27,201 nucleotides of DNA. Origin: Victivallaceae bacterium (lineage in GTDB: Bacteria; Verrucomicrobiota; Lentisphaeria; Victivallales; Victivallaceae). The position numbers were made by a program, and so were the translations under genes. Location of the stretch: NCBI GenBank assembly GCA_016292515.1, contig JAEDIJ010000028.1:1-27201 (forward strand). The letters are read 5' to 3'. How positions within the stretch are numbered: position 1 is the stretch's first letter; each line of letters begins with the position of its first letter. The notes beneath the pieces are model-generated. The model searched no databases and was not told where the DNA came from. It worked only from the letters and a program-made list of their open reading frames with translations. Shown piece by piece: positions 23,819-27,201 of the stretch.

Positions 23819-24700
23819 CTATTTGGTCTCGATGAAAATCTGCACCGTCGCTTCCCGCGGTGGCTTCGGCACGGTCGTCAGCTGATCGAGCATCCGTTGT
23901 ACGGATTCGTCCATCGCGGCGTTTCCGCTCGGCGTGACGATGCGCTTGCCGATGACACGGCCGTCGGCGGCGATCGAGAGTTCGATCATTGCTTTGGGCA
24001 ACGTGTCGCCGAGTTTGATCCTCGGCGGCTGTACCCATTTGCTCTTGATGAAAAGTCCGAGATTTTTGCCGAAACGCTCTTCTTCCTCGGTCGCGCCGCC
24101 CGCAGGCGTACGATTGTCCTGCGGCCCCAAAGCCTGTCCCCGGTTGCGCGAGCCGATCGGCACGTTGGGGTTGAAATTGTTGCTCCCGGCGGGGGGACGG
24201 TACACGTCGCGCTGCAACAATTCTTCTTTGCTCGGCTTGGGTGGCTGTTTGGTTTTTGCCGTTGTTTTCTTTGCCGGCTTCTTGTCCGCTTTTTTCGGAG
24301 AAACCGTTTTCTTTTTCGGCTTCGGTTTTACATCTTTCTTGGGTTTGGGCGTCGGTTTCGGTGTCGGCTTGGGCGTTGGTTTGGGAGTCGGTTTCGGCTC
24401 CGGTTTGGGCTCCGGTTTGGGCTCCGGCTCCGTTTTTTTCGGAGCGGGGGCAGGCGGTTGCGGCGCGGGGCGGGTGCGCTCCGGCATCCCGACTTCCGGC
24501 GCGTGCGAGAGTTCGACGCCGCCGAGTTTGACGCGAAAGAGATTAAGCGGCGGCGGCGCAAAGTAACTGCGGATCTTGTAATAGACGAGCGGAGCGAAAA
24601 TCAAAACGACGTGCAACGCCAGGATCACTCCGCAAAAGATCATTTTGTTCTTTTTCGGAGTGAGATAATGATATAAAGACTGACGCCGCAGGATGTCCAT
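23819..24700 (-). CDS. TonB/TolA-like energy-transducing protein
   Basis: A cytoplasmic start, one membrane segment at about 20-37 and a long periplasmic Pro/Lys/Glu/Thr linker (about 75-160, with PEPKPEPKP and PTPKPTPKP units) that can span the periplasm. The C-terminal domain (about 205-293) has WVQPPRIKLGD, ELSIAADGRVIGKRIVTPSGN and AAMDESVQRML, the pattern of TonB/TolA C-terminal domains, closer to TolA in SGNxxxDxS. With the two upstream genes it would couple proton flow to outer-membrane work: either nutrient uptake or envelope constriction. No receptor, tolB or pal is in the window. GGAGGG lies a little far before the ATG; the gap to the TolR-like gene is four bases. Confidence 0.88.
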   Translation of the reverse strand: MDILRRQSLYHYLTPKKNKMIFCGVILALHVVLIFAPLVYYKIRSYFAPPPLNLFRVKLGGVELSHAPEVGMPERTRPAPQPPAPAPKKTEPEPKPEPKPEPKPTPKPTPKPTPKPTPKPKKDVKPKPKKKTVSPKKADKKPAKKTTAKTKQPPKPSKEELLQRDVYRPPAGSNNFNPNVPIGSRNRGQALGPQDNRTPAGGATEEEERFGKNLGLFIKSKWVQPPRIKLGDTLPKAMIELSIAADGRVIGKRIVTPSGNAAMDESVQRMLDQLTTVPKPPREATVQIFIETK

Positions 24701-24704
24701 AAAA

Positions 24705-25118
24705 CTAATTTCCCTCCGCCTGCGTGACCAGCGTGACGTCGGAAAATCCGCTGCGGCGGATCTGCGCCATCAATTCGATGACTTCGTTGTAGGTGCGGCG
24801 GCCGTCGGCGCGGAGCAGCAACTGCGTTTTGGGTTCATCGTTTTTCAGTTTCCGGAGCCGTTCAAAAAGTTCCTCGCGGGAAACCGTCTCTTTGCCGAGC
24901 ATAACGGTTCCCTCTTTGGTGAAAGTTACGCTCTGGAAATTTTCGGTCGGCAACTCGTTGCTGTCCATTTCCGGTTCGCTGATCTGCGTGCCGTACTCCA
25001 TCAGCGGCATCGTGATCATAAAGGCGATCAGAAGCAGAAAGGTGAGGTCGAGCAACGGCGTCACGTTGATCTGATCGATCGCCGCCATCTGCGAGCGGGC
25101 GCGTTTGTGGTGACGCAT
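24705..25118 (-). CDS. ExbD/TolR family protein
   Basis: 137 residues with the typical single N-terminal membrane helix: INVTPLLDLTFLLLIAFMIT, where D24 is the proton-carrying aspartate of the family. The periplasmic domain (about 45-137) contains LLLRADGRRTYNEVIELM, also standard. It forms the motor with the TolQ/ExbB-like protein. GGAG inside the upstream stop region serves as ribosome site; the gene begins 6 bases after that stop and ends 4 bases before the TonB-like ATG. Confidence 0.93.
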   Translation of the reverse strand: MRHHKRARSQMAAIDQINVTPLLDLTFLLLIAFMITMPLMEYGTQISEPEMDSNELPTENFQSVTFTKEGTVMLGKETVSREELFERLRKLKNDEPKTQLLLRADGRRTYNEVIELMAQIRRSGFSDVTLVTQAEGN

Positions 25119-25124
25119 GACAAG

Positions 25125-25886
25125 CTACTCCATTTTTTTCTGCATTTCAAGCTGTTCGAGCTTGATCCGCACCATGAATTCCTCGGTGAAATTGTCCATC
25201 GAGATCGTGATGCCGCGGATCGATCCCGTCAGCAGGTTGTAACCGATGAGCGAGGGGATCGCGACGACGAGTCCTGCGACCGTCGTCAACAGCGCGCCGG
25301 CGACGCCCGGGGCGAGCGCGGTGAAGTCCGCCTTGCCGGCGGCGGCGATCCCGCAGAATGCCATCATGACGCCCCAGACCGTACCGAAAAGTCCGCAGAA
25401 AGGCGAAAGACTCACCAGCGTCGCGAGCAGTCCGATGCGGGTTTCCAGCTGCTGGATCTGACCGGAAACCTCCCGTTCGAGGACGGCTTCGATGGCGTTG
25501 AGTTGTGCGTCCGAGAGTTTTGCCGGTGTGATGACGCCCGGTTGCAGCGATGCGGCGTTGGCAGGTGTTGCCTGTTCGTAAAATTCGAGAAGTTTTTCGA
25601 CGCCCGCCTCGTAAATGATCGCCGTCGGGCCGCCGCTTTGGACGGCTTCACGGCGCAAAGTCGGGGTGGCGATGTTGCGCGTGTTTTCGCGGAACCGCAA
25701 AATAAAACGGTTCGTGAGATTTTTCGCCTTGTGGATCATCATCACCTTGTCGACCATCACGCTCCAAGTAAGAACTGAACCGATGATCAGGATCACGACG
25801 ATCGCTTTGCCGACCGAGTCGCTGTTTTGAAAAGCGTAATAGACTCCGGGGGCTTCCGCGCAGACGCAATGAAGTGATGAAAGCAT
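25125..25886 (-). CDS. MotA/TolQ/ExbB family proton channel protein
   Basis: 253 residues, first gene of the transducer operon. One membrane segment near 27-47 is followed by a large cytoplasmic region and two more segments at about 150-180 and 195-220. IGLLATLVSLSPFCGLFGTVWG with the following MMAFCGI is the family signature and is closer to TolQ (GLFGTVWG) than to ExbB. GALLTTVAGLVVAIPS marks the last channel helix. AAGGA lies eight bases before the ATG. Whether it serves a Tol-Pal or a TonB role is open. Confidence 0.92.
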   Translation of the reverse strand: MLSSLHCVCAEAPGVYYAFQNSDSVGKAIVVILIIGSVLTWSVMVDKVMMIHKAKNLTNRFILRFRENTRNIATPTLRREAVQSGGPTAIIYEAGVEKLLEFYEQATPANAASLQPGVITPAKLSDAQLNAIEAVLEREVSGQIQQLETRIGLLATLVSLSPFCGLFGTVWGVMMAFCGIAAAGKADFTALAPGVAGALLTTVAGLVVAIPSLIGYNLLTGSIRGITISMDNFTEEFMVRIKLEQLEMQKKME

Positions 25887-25935
25887 TTTGTTATTCCTTA
25901 TATATATTATTGTGGAAAATACGAAATCTTTGCAC

Positions 25936-25963
25936 TTGTAAAATATAATCCGTGTGATATATT
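25936..25963 (+). promoter_or_regulatory. Promoter of the ROK kinase gene
   Basis: TTGTAA (25936-25941), a 16-base spacer and TATATT (25958-25963) place a start near 25970 and a leader of about 32 bases that contains GGAG eight bases before the ATG at 26002. Confidence 0.55.
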
Positions 25964-25969
25964 CTGCAA
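25942..25969 (-). promoter_or_regulatory. Promoter of the TolQ-TolR-TonB operon
   Basis: On the minus strand TTGCAG (25964-25969), a 16-base spacer and TATATT (25942-25947) precede the TolQ-like start by about 55 bases. It lies over the ROK promoter on the other strand. Other A/T-rich -10-like words nearer the gene lack a good -35. Confidence 0.5.
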
Positions 25970-26001
25970 GTAGTATTTCAACTTTTATCGGAGATTTTTT
26001 T

Positions 26002-27000
26002 ATGATGAATCAACGCGAACTTGTGATCGGCTTCGACATCGGCGGCACCAAAGTCGGCATCGGCATCGGAGATACCCAGGGCAAACTTCTCGGCAGTTGC
26101 CGCATCCCCAACGTGAATACCGACCCCGACGAAACAATGCAGAAAATGGTTTCCGAGGTCAAACGGCTCATTCAGGAAGCGCATCTTGACCTCAAAGACT
26201 TCGCGGCGTTTGGTATTTCCGCGCCGTTTCCCGCCGACGCCGTGCGCGGCATTATGAAACGCCCGCCCAACAATCCCAAATGGGTCGATGTGCCGATCCT
26301 CGATTATATGAAAAAGCACCTCGGCATCCGCGGGTGCTTTGAAAACGATGCCAACTGCGGCGCGCTCGCCGAATGGTTTTTCGGAGCGGGCAGGGGGTGT
26401 ACCGATTTCATCTATCTCACAATGAGTACCGGTATCGGTGGAGGGATCATCGCCGCCAATCACCTGGTGCGGGGCGGAGCCACTTTGAGCGCGGGGGAGA
26501 TCGGTCATATGTGCATTCAGATCGACGGACGTCCCTGCAACTGCGGGATGCGCGGTTGTTACGAGAGCTACTGCGGCGGACGCGCGATCGCTCAACGGAT
26601 GGTCGAGGAATTGGCGCAGTATCCCGATTCCTATATCGCGCGCGAGTCGGGCGGCGACAAAAGCAAGATCGATATGCTGCTTCTGGAAAAGGCGGTGCGG
26701 GCAAACGACGCTTACGCGCTGAAACTCTGGGATGAGATGTCCTTGCGCAACGCGCAGGCATTCGGGATGCTGATCAATGCCTTCAATCCGCAGAAACTCG
26801 TGCTCGGCACGCTCGCGTGGGCGATCGGCGATCTCTACACGGCGCCGATCAAACGCTATCTGTCCCGCTTCTGCTGGGCGGAGCCGCTCGCCGCGTGCGA
26901 GATCGTCGACAGCGCGCTCAAACGCGAGATCGGCAGTTTCGCGGGCATCGCGGCGGCGACGAATTTCCTGCGTGAAACGGCAAAACCCTCCAAAAACTGA
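26002..27000 (+). CDS. ROK-family sugar kinase (glucokinase-like)
   Basis: Phosphorylates a hexose or hexosamine with ATP in the cytoplasm. Phosphate-binding DIGGTK lies at 12-17, the catalytic aspartate D116 in ENDAN, the second ATP loop in STGIGGGII (142-150), GEIGHM at 165-170 and the ROK zinc motif H169, C179, C181, C186 (CNCGMRGC) followed by E188. No DNA-binding domain is present, so it is an enzyme and not a NagC/XylR repressor. Length (332) fits. The start at 26002 has GGAG upstream; the frame could extend to 25954 but that would cross the promoter. Glucose, N-acetylglucosamine, N-acetylmannosamine and fructose are all possible substrates. Confidence 0.92.
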   Translation: MMNQRELVIGFDIGGTKVGIGIGDTQGKLLGSCRIPNVNTDPDETMQKMVSEVKRLIQEAHLDLKDFAAFGISAPFPADAVRGIMKRPPNNPKWVDVPILDYMKKHLGIRGCFENDANCGALAEWFFGAGRGCTDFIYLTMSTGIGGGIIAANHLVRGGATLSAGEIGHMCIQIDGRPCNCGMRGCYESYCGGRAIAQRMVEELAQYPDSYIARESGGDKSKIDMLLLEKAVRANDAYALKLWDEMSLRNAQAFGMLINAFNPQKLVLGTLAWAIGDLYTAPIKRYLSRFCWAEPLAACEIVDSALKREIGSFAGIAAATNFLRETAKPSKN

Positions 27001-27030
27001 AAAAAAAGCACATTTTCTTGCTGAAACGGC

Positions 27031-27059
27031 TTGCAACGTTGCTCAAACGGGCATATATT
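27031..27059 (+). promoter_or_regulatory. Tandem promoter 1 after the ROK gene
   Basis: TTGCAA (27031-27036), a 17-base spacer and TATATT (27054-27059). No gene starts within the remaining window, so the transcript leaves it. The -10 box and following bases are repeated at the second promoter. Confidence 0.55.
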
Positions 27060-27127
27060 ATAAGACCGTTTCGCGGCTCACGGGCCGATTTGAGGCGGAG
27101 CTGATAAAAAATCCCGCAAAAAAAGAT

Positions 27128-27156
27128 TTGCAAAAGTCAGAAATGCGTGATACATT
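27128..27156 (+). promoter_or_regulatory. Tandem promoter 2 after the ROK gene
   Basis: TTGCAA (27128-27133), a 17-base spacer and TACATT (27151-27156), placed 97 bases after the first. The -10 box plus following 15 bases match promoter 1 at 18 of 21 positions. Confidence 0.5.
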
Positions 27157-27174
27157 ATAAAACCGTTTTGCTTC

Positions 27175-27190
27175 CGGAAAGAGATTTCCG
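27175..27190 (+). other. Hairpin with GAGA tetraloop in the outgoing transcript
   Basis: cggaaa (27175-27180) and tttccg (27185-27190) form a perfect 6-bp stem closed by GAGA, a GNRA-type loop. It would lie about 12 bases into the transcript from tandem promoter 2. The rest of the element is cut by the window edge. Confidence 0.4.
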
Positions 27191-27201
27191 AGGTGGCGGG
27201 G

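Noticed and set aside
27175..27201. Possible S-box-like riboswitch (agag...ggtggcgggg)
   Set aside because: Only a vague likeness to the SAM-I core; the conserved ttatc segment is missing and the element is cut off by the window end.

Overview
The window reads as chromosome from a Gram-negative bacterium of the PVC superphylum, most likely Lentisphaerae (Victivallales-like). This is an inference from gene content. The signs are a ParE/ParC pair of the short kind otherwise typical of Bacteroidetes, a membrane-anchored 542-residue helical-repeat protein and an ABC-2 permease with a large soluble insert of the kind seen in PVC genomes, three SPFH proteins in a row, and a TolQ/TolR/TonB-like trio. 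Base composition and codon style look uniform. I see no insertion sequence, CRISPR array or integration site.

Layout. 1-364 is non-coding with several hairpins. 365-440 is tRNA-Thr(TGT) on the minus strand with its own promoter. 531-7218 is a plus-strand operon: type IIA topoisomerase B and A subunits overlapping by 8 bp, a GT-C-like polytopic membrane protein with a helical tail, and an RsuA/RluB-family pseudouridine synthase. From a good promoter at 18219-18247, eight minus-strand genes run without a break down to 7224: multi-TM SPFH fusion, HflC-like, HflK-like, P1B metal ATPase, ABC ATPase, ABC-2 permease, PVC helical-repeat protein and lipoprotein. Upstream of it, a second minus-strand operon (21283 to 18315) carries a TPR protein, a tail-anchored repeat protein and a WalJ-like metallo-hydrolase. 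Divergent from that, 21334-23813 has a lactonase, a DUF4186 protein and two small unknown proteins that look like paralogs. 25969-23819 (minus) is a TolQ-TolR-TonB/TolA energy-transduction operon, whose promoter interleaves with that of a divergent ROK-family sugar kinase (26002-27000). The last 200 bases hold two tandem, partly duplicated promoters firing out of the window.

How they may work together. The eight-gene operon is the strongest candidate for an undescribed system: a membrane SPFH scaffold of three different subunits, a metal-exporting P-type ATPase with a His/Cys-rich tail, an ABC-2 exporter with an anchored helical-repeat partner, and a lipoprotein, all translationally coupled or within a few bases. 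This could be an envelope metal-homeostasis or membrane quality-control assembly. That function is inference.

Several start codons were moved inward from the longest open frame because a Shine-Dalgarno sequence sits in front of the inner start (15331-16257, 16278-18176, 19095-19772, 23289-23813, 26002-27000; also 9670-11055 on gene spacing).
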